Of a stretch of 64,000 nucleotides of DNA, positions 43,486 to 55,674 are shown piece by piece (within the stretch, counting starts at the first letter, position 1; every line of letters starts with the position of its first letter). The notes beneath the pieces were generated by a model. That model was not told the origin of the DNA. It was given only the letters and a program-made list of their open reading frames with translations, and ran no database searches. This DNA is from Daedaleopsis sinensis (lineage: Eukaryota; Basidiomycota; Agaricomycetes; Polyporales; Polyporaceae), in contig CM066305.1 of the NCBI GenBank assembly GCA_033807695.1, positions 4,154,001 to 4,218,000 of the forward strand. The letters are read 5' to 3'. The position numbers were made by a program, and so were the translations under genes.

Positions 43486-44646
43486 TCAGCGGTGTCTGGG
43501 CGAGAAGCGGGAGGATCCCTGCTGGAACGCGGCCGGGCGAAGCGCGCTCGGCGCCTCGTTGCAGTTGCAGCCGGGCACGGTGCACGCGCGGGGGCGCGAT
43601 AGGGGGCGAGCCTGCGTGGGCGGGTAGGCGTCCGAGTCCGCGCGGGCGCGTCCCTGCGAGAGCGCCGGGGCAGATGAAGGGGGCAGAGGCCCACGGTGCT
43701 CGTCGGAGAGCCCGCGCACAGCGACGTCCGCGCGGTCGTCGCTGTCGGCGAATGACGACTGGGAGGAGGACGAGGGGGAGCTCATGCTGGCGCTGTAGTA
43801 TGAGTGCGGGGCCTCTTGGTGGCGGTAGTAGGCAGGCGGGTAGGGCTGGATCTGCGCGGAAGGGCCCGCAGCCTCGCGGTGGTTGCGGTAGTGCCTGCGC
43901 ATGTTCGAGTTGACGCTGAAGCGACGGGTGCATCCGGGGAATGGACACTCGAAGGCTGGAGAAGCGTTCGATGAGAAGACAGAAACACGGGCGAGAGGAC
44001 GCGATACGTACGTTGAGCTCCGGTATGCGAGTTCATGTGGATCATGAGGCTGCTGGGGCGGTTGAATCGCCTGTGGCAGATTCCGCAGCCGTGGCGGCGG
44101 TCGTCGTCCGGGGGGCATTCGTCTGCAGAAAGTACATACGTTGGGAGGTGTGTGGCAGATGGCGACTTGCCCGCGTTGGGGGCATGGCGGTAGGACGGAG
44201 GATGAAGTTGGTAGTTGAACACTTCGCCCGCGGTGGGAGGAGAAGGACGCCGCCCGGGGTAGGGCGCCGCCCGACTGTGCCGAAGCTCCGCGCGCGAGGC
44301 GGGAGAAATGGTCGGGGAGTGCGATGAACGCGACCCCGCTGACTGTTCTTGACGTGCGTGAATGCTGGGCTCTGAGCGTGGGTGCTGCGAGGAGGCGGGT
44401 TTCATATCGCAGGCCCCGAGCACACAGGAGGACGGGGTAGGCATGATTCCTGAACCGAAGAGCGGTGGCGCTGACTTCGGGATGGATGGAGAGTCCTCGA
44501 CTCGGAGCCTCTCGAATTCACGATCTTGCCATGGATATCAAATAAGTAATGGCGAGGGGTAACATGTGCAGGCAGCACTCACCAGGGAAGAGGTCTTGGA
44601 TGCCCGGGAGGGTGGGGCGCTCGACTTGCTTAGGGGAATCCGACAT
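43486..44646 (-). CDS. C2H2 zinc-finger protein, two fingers (putative transcription factor)
   Basis: The predicted exons are 44646-44583, 44449-44012 and 43955-43486; the introns are 133 and 56 bp and the frame is kept, giving about 323 residues. The start ATG opens with MSDSPKQVERPTLPGIQDLF, a short conserved-looking N-terminal motif that supports exon 1. Finger 1 is C143-x2-C146-x12-H159-x3-H163; finger 2 is C171-x4-C176-x12-H189-x3-H193, joined by the linker TGAQPFE. Both are complete. The rest is Ser/Pro-rich and probably disordered. Two adjacent fingers with an intron in the linker are typical of fungal DNA-binding regulators. The target is unknown. A TATAAA motif lies about 105 bp upstream. 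Confidence 0.85.
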
Positions 44647-44750
44647 AGCTAGAGAGGATAGTGGACACAGGTAGAAGGGGACGGGATGAAGGACCGGGCG
44701 GGCGGGGAGGGACGAGGAGACTGACTCGCCGCGCCCAAGGAGAAGCTCGT

Positions 44751-44756
44751 TTTATA
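44751..44756 (-). promoter_or_regulatory. TATA box of the C2H2 gene
   Basis: TATAAA on the minus strand, 105 bp upstream of the start codon at 44646. Confidence 0.5.
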
Positions 44757-47700
44757 CGAGCAGTGTGCCACTTTCCTCAGAGAACAATCAATTGTGGATC
44801 ACTATCATGGGCGCCCGAAGTGCTTCGTTCGCCGGGATGGGCGAAATTCCATAGCAAGTGAAGGCGCCGAAAGTGCGAGAGGACCGTGAGAGCGCAGGTG
44901 GCAGCCTGATCTCTCCGGAATAGACGCAATTGCCATGCGATGGGCGAATATCTGGGGGCAGACCTTGTTCTTGAACGGGGAGGCTGTCACCCTCCCTGCC
45001 GACGCGCCTTCTAGACAGACCGCAGGGCTGTGACTCGCAATATTGCTGGGTGCGGCTGCACATTCTAGGATTCGCGAAACACCGAAGCAGGATTCGCACC
45101 GCTGGCCGAGTGAGAGCGGGGGAAGCCCGGGGTCCTCGTGGTCACCTCCCATATCGGGCTACCTCGAGCACTCCGTCCTGCGCAGCCAAGCGTTAGCCGG
45201 AGCCAAACCAAACGAACGCGGTAACTGCTGAACCACTCTAAGCTTCGCGCTCTGCGTGATGACATCCTGGAGAATCATGAGTATGCAGATGACATCGATC
45301 GCAGTGTCCGAACAGATGACTCACGACCGATGCCGCGCCCAGTTCCACAGCCGATGAGCAGGCTGCGCAACTATCCAGGCAACCCAGGACGCGACTATGC
45401 AGCTGTATATTGACGTCGTGAGGTGCGCCGTGCTGGTTGAGGCGACGGCGTGTGTGCAGGAGGGCAGTAATGGCCGACTGAGGCGGACACGCGGGCCGGA
45501 GCTGAGCCGCTTGCCGCTGGGCCGTTCCCCTCCTATCCGCGAGACCCACGACGCACAGCAACACCGCATCGGCTCACCGCCGAGCCCTCTGCAGACTCGC
45601 AATCGAAGCAAAGAAGGCCGTTTCTGCAGAGATAGAGTTATCACTGGACTGCCGCATAATTAGCCTGAGCATCAATATCAGGACAAATTTGCCTAGCCAC
45701 TCGCCGAGGACCGGCGCTCGTGGGGGGCACCGTACACAGCCGTCCGGCGTGCACCATCGCGCTCCTCCGCGCACCGTCGCGCACCGTCCGGGATGGATGC
45801 GAGCAGATGGGCATTCCCTCTCGTGCATGGGAATGCCGACCAATCTGTGCAGGCGGGGTGAGTCCATGTGACAGATACGTGTTGGGCCGGTAAGCAATTT
45901 AGTGACCGGCGCGCCAGATACCTCCCTCCGCCCACCGAGGATGCAGCCCCAGCGCTGCTGCCCATGGTGATTCCCCCGATACCGGAGGCTTCGGTGAGCG
46001 GCGAAGGAAGTGCAGACATTCACTGCAGCGGGGCGAATGCACCTATATTTCATGCGGCCTGAGGCTCTCGCGGCCTCGGTGCCGTGCCTCGACTGTCCTG
46101 AAGCACCGTCGGTGGGTAAAGTGGGGTCCTTCGAGAGTCAGGGCTCGGGTAGCGGCGTGCGACACGTCATCCGACGGGCAGGGCCGACAGGCACGTCGGA
46201 CAATCGGAATGAAAGTCATGTAAGACCTAACATTGACCACGGTAGGCTGGGGTCGTGGTACCATCGCGCGGGGTAACAGCTCCGCATGAGATGCAGATGT
46301 ATAATCCTAATACGTGCGCGTCAGACAACTCACGAATTCGAGCTGGGAGGTAGCAAATGCGGCCTGTTCATGACACTTGGGGGAAGGGAGGAGCTCGCAG
46401 AGTTCGGACGCAGCCGCACCGATTCCTCCATCACGGTGGATAGAAGGGTGGAAGACGTAATTTGGGGAAGCTTCCTGGATCCTGTGCTGCGCGGTATTAG
46501 CGACGCTACGATACGAGGTAAGACTGCGGAGTACGAACCCGCGGGGTTCTCAGGAACGACGTCGCCCTCCCCATGACTTGGGGGCGTTCAAAGAAAATGC
46601 GAAGCCACACTTGCTAGACCACGAAGTGTATAGCAATCTTTCAAGGAAGAACTAGGTTGATACCGCGGCAAGACCCACGTTGTGAAGAGTCGAGACGTGT
46701 GTACTGGGAAGACACGAGGCGCGAAACGAGCCGTGGCCCTGCGACGATGACAGCGGGATATTTCCAGAAAGTCGAGCGGGTAACACGAAAATCATTCAGA
46801 CGGAGCGACAAACTCACGAATCGCCGCGGATATCTATTGTAATGCCGTCGTTATTCGGGGCGGCCTTTTGGGGTTGATGCTATGGTCAATGCTAGTCTGA
46901 TCAGACGGACTCCGCGGCAAGTGAAGTCGGAGTGAGATAACTTACCATGGGTTAGTAGCTTCCTTCGAGGTACAGCGTATTGAATTCGATAAGTCTGACG
47001 CTGTTTGCGTCTCTCGTATATTTAGACGGCGAGTTCGGTGGCGGTCACCGTGGCGGCAGACGGGCCTTGGGAGGAATACTGATACCTCATCCTCTGCAGT
47101 AGCAATAGTTATGAGGTACTTCTATGTCAGATACTAGTTTATTATGAGAATACCTGAACTCACCAGCGTCGCGGGCAGCTGCCAGCGGATTGTTGAAGGA
47201 GGAGTGGTGGTAAGCGCCAAGTATCCGGCAACACATTTAGTGACCGACCAAATCCCACGATGTCCAATCCTCCGCCGACGATCACAAGCGCCCTACCTTA
47301 CATCATCCGGTGCACCGGTCCGCGCAAATAGCTGAGCCTGGTAGCCCCCGTTCGAGCTCGATACTCAGTAGAACACGAGGCGAGATAGTATGGCTCAGCT
47401 GTACCCGTGCCCCAGTCCGTGCGGTTCCCAGCACTATGCAGGACATGTCTTCCCGGCGACTCTCCGCACGCGCCAGTCGTGGGCGGATTGGGCCACTGTC
47501 ACTCACGCCTCGCATGATCAACCTCCGGAGAAGTCGGTGGCTCGAGGAACCTCCTCGCTAGCGTCACAATGCCCGGGCGCCCGCGAAGTGCCCATCACAG
47601 ACTCGGTGCGGTTAATGGCCGCGATGAATGAATGGACGAGCGGGGGAAACCCATTTAGCGATACCGCGCCCATGATCAGCTTCGTGAACCGCGGCGTCCC

Positions 47701-50700
47701 AGTTTGCGGCTGGGGCACAGCAAGAACCCCAGGGAAGAGCAGCTCCACGAGCTGCGTGCCGATAACGGCAATCCTTGTACTCATCCTGGCCGATCCGGCT
47801 ATGTGTCCTGCGACCCAAGCAGGCGAAATCGCCGCTGCTCAGTTGGCCATGGAGCGAGCACACAGCACTCCAGTTGATTCGGAGACCCAGTGGCGGCGGG
47901 TTAACCTCTGCTCGGCTATGGCGTGCCTACAACGCGCTTGCGCGGCACGGCGGTTCCATGCGGCCGATAGGTCTGAAGCTATTGCCGGAATGCAGTTGGT
48001 TCGATTGGAGGAAGGTCTTCGAGCGGCCAGTGGGGGTTCGGGCAGTCTAGAGCCTCCGCGGAGGCGCGATGATCACGGATAGTCCGTGAGCGTAGCATCG
48101 CCACGTTGTGTTCGTCAATGGGCCGTTAATTCAGTCCCGATGGCCGGTGGAGTGCACCGAGTTTCTACTGTCAGCTCGCGTCAATGTCAATCTGAACACG
48201 AGGTAGACGGTGCACTGCATAGGAGCCTGTACTCACTGCAGGAGGAAGCGCTGTTCCTGCGTTGTGGGTAGACGGTGACGCAAGTGACATCTAACGGGCA
48301 GTGGGCGAGCTCCCTGGCCGAGAGGGGGTTTCAGCACGTCCAGTGGGCTAGCGGAGTCACCGAGACGGCCGGGCTGAGAAGAAACCGCGATGGCAGCGCC
48401 TCGGGACATATTAACCAGTGAGATTGAGGCGCGCGAGATGACAACGAAGTTTCTGATGGTGTAGCGCAGGAGGCCGGGATGCAGGACTGATGAATTACCA
48501 TAGCTTCGCGCCGAGTTCAGCGCCCACAGTGCCTGGGGTTATGCCACTCTGGTGACTCTTGAGGAGGAGCACGAGCCGCTGGAGTGTGCTGAATGACTGA
48601 CAGGAGGAAGGCTGGATAAACTTCCCGGTGATAGAAGGAGATGCTGGACGCTGGCAGATGAAATATGAACACTGTGGGCTGCCAACCTGGAGCCCTCCGA
48701 ATCCGAGTGGATAATTGTGAGTCGGCGACCCATGCGATATGCATCTGATACATAGCCGGACCATAATGAGCCGTCAGTTATCGCAGCACATGGAGGAGCA
48801 TGGAGGACTAGACGGCCAGCAACAGATAGAATCGCAGAATATCCGAGGACGGCGGAGAGTGCAACATTCGGACCAAGCGGGTCCGGTCTAGGCCGCCTGT
48901 GTCCTCGTCGTCGTCGGCGATGGAAGGGCGGTCAACTCTGCGCTCTGAGAGATCTAATCTCCCCTACTAAACGTAGCAGCATGGGTCTGCGGTCTGAAAG
49001 ATGAAATTCAGTGAACCAGGGGCGAACGATGCACCACGGGAGCGTACGCGTGTTGATGATCTGACTCGGACCTCGTAGGGTCCGATGGTTACCAGCGTGC
49101 AGCCTGAGACAGTGAACCGTTGTTGTTGAAACTGTTGAAATCGTGGCTTGATGACAGGCGCAGCTGTATTCATCTGGCCGATAGGGATTCTGTGTTTGGG
49201 TGCACATGGGTTTTGACATGTTACTGTGTGTTGGTCACCGGGAGAAATGTCGAAGCTCGGTGCGAAGGGTATCCGTAATCACCTCGAGTCATTTGCGCCA
49301 GCCTGAAGGAAACGCCAGGGAGGGCACGCAATAACCTATTAGCCTCCAGGCTGACCCCGAAAACATTTAATGTGAAGGTCTGTACGTACCATGAGATTAA
49401 GCCTGCATCTCTAGGTTCAGCAGCTGACTTCTCTTCAGAAGCCATACAACCTCGAGCTCCAAGATTCCAAGGATGCATGAAGACGGCGAGTCGCGACGAC
49501 ATGGAAAATGATAAAATGCGTCGACTCCGGCTCCTAGGCTGCCACTGCTGGTCGAGCGTGACTCAAAATTATCTGTGTGACTGTGTGACATTCTGTCACA
49601 CCCTTCTACATCACCGAGCGCCGAGGTTGACTCGCCTGTCACACGCACACCGTACCCGTCCCAGTTACTTCCTCCCCTCGTATCTCTGGAGTCCCTTCTC
49701 TATGTCCACTCGATTCTTCGACGCGGACTACTTGCTGCACTTCTTTGAGACTCTCTGTTGCTCCAGCAGACACTACGACCTACTAGGACGCCCCATGGAT
49801 GATTGTGACGATCTACGAGTAGTACGATCACTGCCATGAATGCCGACTTATAGGGGGGCGCGGTGTCATGCCGGTGTTGCAAACCAAGAACTTTCAACAT
49901 CCGACTTGACCTATACTACAAGAGTCCTGCTGGGTCGGGTACGATATCGCCTTAATTATGCTCAAGAACAGTTATCTAACCTTGGGCACAGCCTTGCTGC
50001 GATCTTAACATCCTCTAGCATCGGGCAATGCTCCGTGCGTCCCCAGTACGGCCATTTCTCTTACAAATCAGAGCTAAAGTCTACACACAGAATACAAGCG
50101 ACCTTTTAGAGTCTCCACCGAATCGTTCCTCTTGATCTGGAGTTCCGAGATCGCCGATGGCGTGGCTGAGCACCGCTGATGAGGGTGGGGTTCTCTAGAC
50201 GGTGAGTAGCTTCTTGTGTGTTGATAATCGCCTCTGGGCTCAGCTCGATGCGCCGGCAGAATATACAGGCGAAGATTTACTGGAAAGCTATCACGGGTGC
50301 TGATGACCCCGCTGTGAGGTTCAAAATCCATCGCAGATTGCCGTTGCACGCACCGCTTCTATCCTCGAATTCGTGATGCTCTGTGCGGCGAGAACATTCA
50401 TGTCCACTATACGCTTTACGGCACTACAGGACGGCAGCCGCACCCATCGTCATTCTCCGCCTTAGAAGGAGCAGCATCAGCTCATGGTCAAGCCTTGATC
50501 GCGTCTCACGATCCTAGGACTCTACCTGTAAGTGCCCATCACTGTTTACTTTGTACTGGTCAGAACGTCTTGACGGTGATATGGCAGATGCACATAGGGT
50601 TCGATGAGAACCACGTTTGCTGGTTCATCGAGTACCCGACTCGATCCAGACTGCCTCCTCTCCATCTCTTGGCGAGCACAAAAAAAGCTATCATGCTATG

Positions 50701-53429
50701 CTTAGTACGTTGAAGGTTCTCTGGCCTACTCGCCTTAGCTTACAGACCGCTTCAAGCACCCCAGATCTCACGGTGTTTTGAGAAAGTCGCGGTACCTGTC
50801 GAAGTCAAGTCGCCGGTGTCCCTAGCCTCACACACAGCGGACCCTCTTGCTCTTACCCCCACAACATGCCGTACCAAGACAGTGCCCTCGCCTGTGCCTC
50901 TGGAAAGGCCGTGTGCTGTCCATGAGTTGGCTGTCCCTTCGTGCTCCACGTCGCCTAATCGCGACACCCTACGTCCGCCTCTGTCCTCCTATCGGGCGCG
51001 ATCAGCGGTCGGGCCGCACCGCGTCTGCGAGTATCGTCCCGTGGCCCCGCCCCCATCCGGGAGGTGTCACGGACGGGTTCCCACCAAACGTCGTCGAGGA
51101 TGCAGTTGACGTGCACGGGAAGACAGGGACGCACTCGTCCACGGGGTGCGCGAGCTTCCCTGCGCTCTGTTCGACCGAGCAGCTCCCGCAGGCATGTGAA
51201 TGCCCACAGCAGAGGAAAGATGTGCGTTAACTATCCTCTTCTGTGGCCCTGCCGTGAGTCCTGGGTCCTAATGCATCCCCCTAGTGCCCATCTGAGCCTC
51301 CGACATCGGGGAAGCGTTCGATAGCGCGAATGTCGCACTCCCTTCAACATCCACCTTCGCGCGGCCATGGTGACTCGGATAGCGAGATGAGGGATTGGAA
51401 CCCACCCTCTCTGCTTCGCCCACGGCATCGCTCTGTTATGCACCGCTCCTGGTGTCACCTGAACCTGATTGACTTGTCGACCGCGATTGAAACTCCGTGA
51501 ACCGTCTCTTGGCTCTCTGCCCCGCTCGGGCAGTGTCAATGTCGGACGCCGCGTACAGGTGTCATAACTTGGCGCGAGGGCCGCCCGCGTGCGCAGCACA
51601 CCCCGATAATTGTCGATGTCTACAATGTGTCACGGGGTACAAACTACCGAGCAAACCACGCCCGGACGGCGGACCGCTAGAGCGATCTGCCATATTGTGT
51701 TCCTTCGCCGGCATCGACAACCTGGTCAAACCATGACACCAGGTGCATATCCGTGATTAGCTCACGTGAGTAATGCAGGCTTTTGAGATGGACGCACCCG
51801 CAGGGCCTCGTGCGAACCTTAACCAACATCTTTTCAATGCTGGAAGAGCGGGATGCCGATCTTCGCCGTACGCGTATGGACTATGTGCCCGCCGCCCCGT
51901 TGGACGAGCCGGCGCCGGATCCGCACACCCTCATCTCCCCGTGCTTCTAGCGGGAAATCGTCTGTGGTTTGCCCCAGGCGGGTGCCACTGAGCGTACGTA
52001 CGCATGCGCTGGCCAACCGATCCGCCTTACTCACAAAGACATAATAGACTGTCGCTGCCGATACCTTCTCCTGCCAGCGGCGAGCGCTGATGCTGGGCGC
52101 GACTGCTCCCGCGCTTCGAAGTTCACTCATCTCGTCATGTCCAGCTCCCAAGTGCGGCGCGGCCGCGATTTTCCTGCGCGCGATTCCCACTCGGCCTGCT
52201 AGCGGGGGTTCTCGAACGCGATTTTCTCCCGCGTGTCGTACGCTGGGAAGCGGATCTCGAGCCCTCTAGCTGTCGCGTACATAGCCGCCACGGCGAATGT
52301 GCCTCCTGGGTGTTTGTGTGCGGGTCGGTCCCAGGCGCACACAGCGGGGGCTGCGGACCCGGAGCGCCGCGCAGTGCTTTCGGCGGTTCATGTCCTCCCG
52401 CTCTCCACGCCTCGTAGAAGCCCAGACTGGAGCGCTCTGGAGGCGGAATGCGATCGGACGAATGCTAGGACGAGGGCAGGTGCGCTTGGACGCGCACACG
52501 AAGGAATTTAGTCTTCTGGACTGGCAGCATGTCAGTTCGGGCGGCGCGCTAGTTGTTAGGTGCGACGAACATCTTACGGGACTACCGCCTGAGAGAACAC
52601 TAATGGTGCGCGGGCCAGTGCTGAATCGTTAAGTTGTACTACTGCTAAGGGAGCGTATCATCACCTGCTATATACGGGTTTATATATGGAGGAGGACTCG
52701 GAGATGGGTAGATTTGGAGTCGCTTAGAAAGTTATAAGGGGGCAGTTGGTTGGTAAACGGATGGACCCTGGCTGTCAACCATGCATGGGTCACTCATGTA
52801 CTAGTCCCATACATATGGCGTGTCAGAGACTCAGCGCATCCACCAACGCTATGAGATGGTCTCAATACATTCCCGAATTTACGCATGGGCGTTGCGTAGC
52901 ACGTGTTGTCGGATATTACCGTGAGAAGGTTCGTGTGTACTACTTGCCGCAGCCCGCAGCAAATTCATCGGACTGCCATCACACAGGACTCAGAAGTTGA
53001 CCAAATCTTGAAGAGAACATAAAGACTCTCGAGCCCTTTCTCTCAGCGTACATTCTCAAGAACACTCTGTCTTCAAGCTTAAGCGCTTCAGCACTCGGCG
53101 GTAGAATGAAGAATAGAGGCAGACGATTGACACGTCATCGAACGTCACTAGCGTGAGGCGCGTGTGTATTTGGTTTTGAGTCTTTGGTCGTCGCGTCTTT
53201 GACCTTTGGTACTTATAGGGTTAGTCGTTTGTGACACCTTGTACGACAGTGCAACTAAGTGTTGTTTTAGGTCCCCAGACAGGCTACAGTCGCTGCTTCA
53301 TTGGCACATTCAAGCGGGTTCCGCTTAGCCTGTACTAGTACGATTGCTTGATCGACCTATCCCAGTGGATCTTAGAGGTACGTTAGGTTCAGAGCTTACT
53401 ACTAGAGCTGCGCGCTGAAGGCTGGACAG
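44757..53429. other. 8.7-kb stretch without a supportable gene
   Basis: Numerous ORFs below about 230 codons overlap on both strands. None shows a recognisable motif, a consistent intron pattern or a promoter. A GTGTGACTGTGTGACATTC motif with an inverted partner lies near 49577. I see no terminal repeats, tRNA or rRNA here. Confidence 0.5.
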
Positions 53430-54974
53430 ATGACTCTTCCAACCCTAGACTTCGACGTATTGCTAATGATACAAGCCGTCGCCGACCAAGCTTCCGTATC
53501 GCGGATGATGCAGACGTGCCACTTGCTATACGAGGGCGGGGAGAAGGCCATACTGCAAAATGTCTCTATGTCCTCTGGAGAGCAGTTTGAGTCTTTCGGC
53601 AGGTTTGTGACTACCGGTCGCATCTACCGCATTTCCCTTCTGCACTCGCTCACTCTCGATATGCGCCACGCATCCACGTCGAGTGGCACAGCCCTGAAGC
53701 GCCTCTTCCTCCAGCTTTTCCCCCACCCAAACCTCGTGCGTCTCAGCTTGCACGACCCAGAAAGGTTGCTCTGTACCATCTCCGGGCTATCCACGGCTAT
53801 CTCAGCGTTGACGAGCGTCAAGTACCTTGCAATCTCGTGCACTGGTCCGCATACCATTGCCATGCTCCGGGCGATGCGTTCTCATCTCCTCGTGGTAGAA
53901 CTCGCGACACTCAATGTCAGACAGGACCCAAGGGCGCTTCACAGCGGAATCCGTTGCGACGTTACATCGCTCTTTCACAACTCGCAATCGTCGCTGCAAG
54001 AATTGACGGCATCCTGGCCAGATCGAACACCACTAGACCCGAATGCTCACCAGGATCCGAGCACAGCGCTCGTCAATGCCCCTCGCTACCATCGCATGCG
54101 CACCCTCGTCCTTGAGAATCCGTACATGCTCGCGATCACGGACTATATCCGCACGTATCCCAATCTCCGCTCTCTCACTATCCACGACATGTCAGATAAC
54201 CTGATACGCGAGGGGGACACCGAATATCGCGAACACCGCGATATGAACATCTTCCACCAGAAAACCTATGGCACGTGGACGACGTTGCGGCGGTTTCACG
54301 GGTCGATTCTTGTCCTCTACGTGCTCGGGCTGACCTGCCGCGTCCCTTGGATCAGCGTCGATAACTTCGACCACAACTCGAACGGCTCTCTTCTCCACGC
54401 TGTCTTGCTCGACAATCGTCCTGCGCACCTAGAGCTCCGTATCCTCAGCATCAGCTCCTTTCGGAATACCTATGCATCGGTATTGCAGACAGCTCCTGCC
54501 GCGGGCTCCCTTCGATCGCTCACGCTGACTATCATGCTGAGCTGCCAAGATATCGAGATGGACGTGGCGACATTCCTAGTGAGCATGATTCTTGCCCATA
54601 CGCGAGGATGTACACTGAGCACTCTATCATCCCAGAAAACTGTCAAGCGAGTAGCGAAGTCGCTGTCAGTATCCACCTTTGAGCTGTGTATCGACTGCTC
54701 CCGCGACGTCGTGCGCTCAAGCTGCCTTCACCCAGACCCGACAAGCTGTTGGGCTGACTACTATCGCCGGGCTATTGCATCGTATCGCTTCCCGGTTGAG
54801 AGGCAGCTTGATGGCCTTGACTTGAGGGAGGTCGCTCGCGGTATCAAGAAGAAGGCGCTGTGCGTGCACAGAGTAGTGATTCGCGTCGTAAATCTCCACC
54901 TTCGGAAGGACAACGTGGTTGCTCTTGGGGAGCCGGTAGACTATGGCGAGGATGGGGAGGAGATGGTTTCTTAA
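53430..54974 (+). CDS. F-box-like protein, single exon
   Basis: An uninterrupted 514-residue frame. The N-terminal 45 residues (LPTLDFDVLLMIQAVADQ, then MMQTCHLLYEGGEKAIL) fit the degenerate F-box that opens many mushroom proteins. The remainder carries leucine-rich-repeat-like segments (for example LVRLSLHDPERLL, YLAISCTGPHTIAMLRAM, LRSLTIHDM). No other domain is visible. Such proteins are usually substrate receptors of SCF ubiquitin ligases, and the family is very large in Agaricomycetes. The role is inferred from the N-terminus only. The start at 53430 is the first ATG of the frame. A short acidic C-terminus ends the protein. Confidence 0.75.
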   Translation: MTLPTLDFDVLLMIQAVADQASVSRMMQTCHLLYEGGEKAILQNVSMSSGEQFESFGRFVTTGRIYRISLLHSLTLDMRHASTSSGTALKRLFLQLFPHPNLVRLSLHDPERLLCTISGLSTAISALTSVKYLAISCTGPHTIAMLRAMRSHLLVVELATLNVRQDPRALHSGIRCDVTSLFHNSQSSLQELTASWPDRTPLDPNAHQDPSTALVNAPRYHRMRTLVLENPYMLAITDYIRTYPNLRSLTIHDMSDNLIREGDTEYREHRDMNIFHQKTYGTWTTLRRFHGSILVLYVLGLTCRVPWISVDNFDHNSNGSLLHAVLLDNRPAHLELRILSISSFRNTYASVLQTAPAAGSLRSLTLTIMLSCQDIEMDVATFLVSMILAHTRGCTLSTLSSQKTVKRVAKSLSVSTFELCIDCSRDVVRSSCLHPDPTSCWADYYRRAIASYRFPVERQLDGLDLREVARGIKKKALCVHRVVIRVVNLHLRKDNVVALGEPVDYGEDGEEMVS

Positions 54975-55674
54975 ACGTTCAGGACGTTCTAAAACCGCTA
55001 CAGCGGATAGGTGAGTCTCTGAGCTAGTACCTCGCATGCGCAGTGCTGATGTGCTTGGTCACATCAACGAATATAGCCAACCTACTATCATACTAGGCGT
55101 ACAACTTCCCGCTCGTCAGATGAGAGATTATTCGGAGGTATTAGGGCGATCAGGCACATGGTGCGAGTGCGTACCAGGGTGTGTATCAATGTCTGCCGAT
55201 TTTTCTTCACTACAGTTGCTGGATGCTAAGATCGGGTTCGACGAGGCTATCGTCGACGATCAAAACATAGACTCGACGCCTAGCGTTCATACTTATATTC
55301 CGAGCATAGTAACAGAGATGTCCCGGTCAGAAATGGTAAACAGACCATAATCCTTACGTTGATGTTCGCGGATGTATCTAAGGTGAGCTGCCAAGTTTGA
55401 GGAGGAACATTGATTATACTTACATGACGAGTCGGCTATACAAAGTTGAGCACGAGCGCTTGATTGGAGTTTCGATCATTTTTTTCTCCTACCATTTCGC
55501 CAGCTCACTCTCGTATATCAGCTCACATACTATTTCGAAGCTACATAAAAAACATTGCATCGTAAGTAAAGTACTTCAATGTAGTGAGCCCGACATTTCT
55601 GATGCTGTTTCGCACAGGGGTAATCTGAAAATTGACCATTACTAGTGACGATCGAAGAACTTCTATTCATTATC
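54975..55674. other. Intergenic DNA between F-box-like and MYND genes
   Basis: 700 bp, AT-richer than the genes around it. It should contain the terminator of the first gene and the promoter of the second. No gene is supportable. Confidence 0.5.

Noticed and set aside
42830..43948. A 372-codon open frame overlapping the C2H2 gene.
   Set aside because: It runs in another frame through the C2H2 exon and its 3' flank; the zinc-finger frame with its splice sites explains the locus better.
47390..48082. A 230-codon open frame in the gene-free stretch.
   Set aside because: No motif, promoter or splice pattern, and the codon usage looks random compared with the neighbouring real genes.
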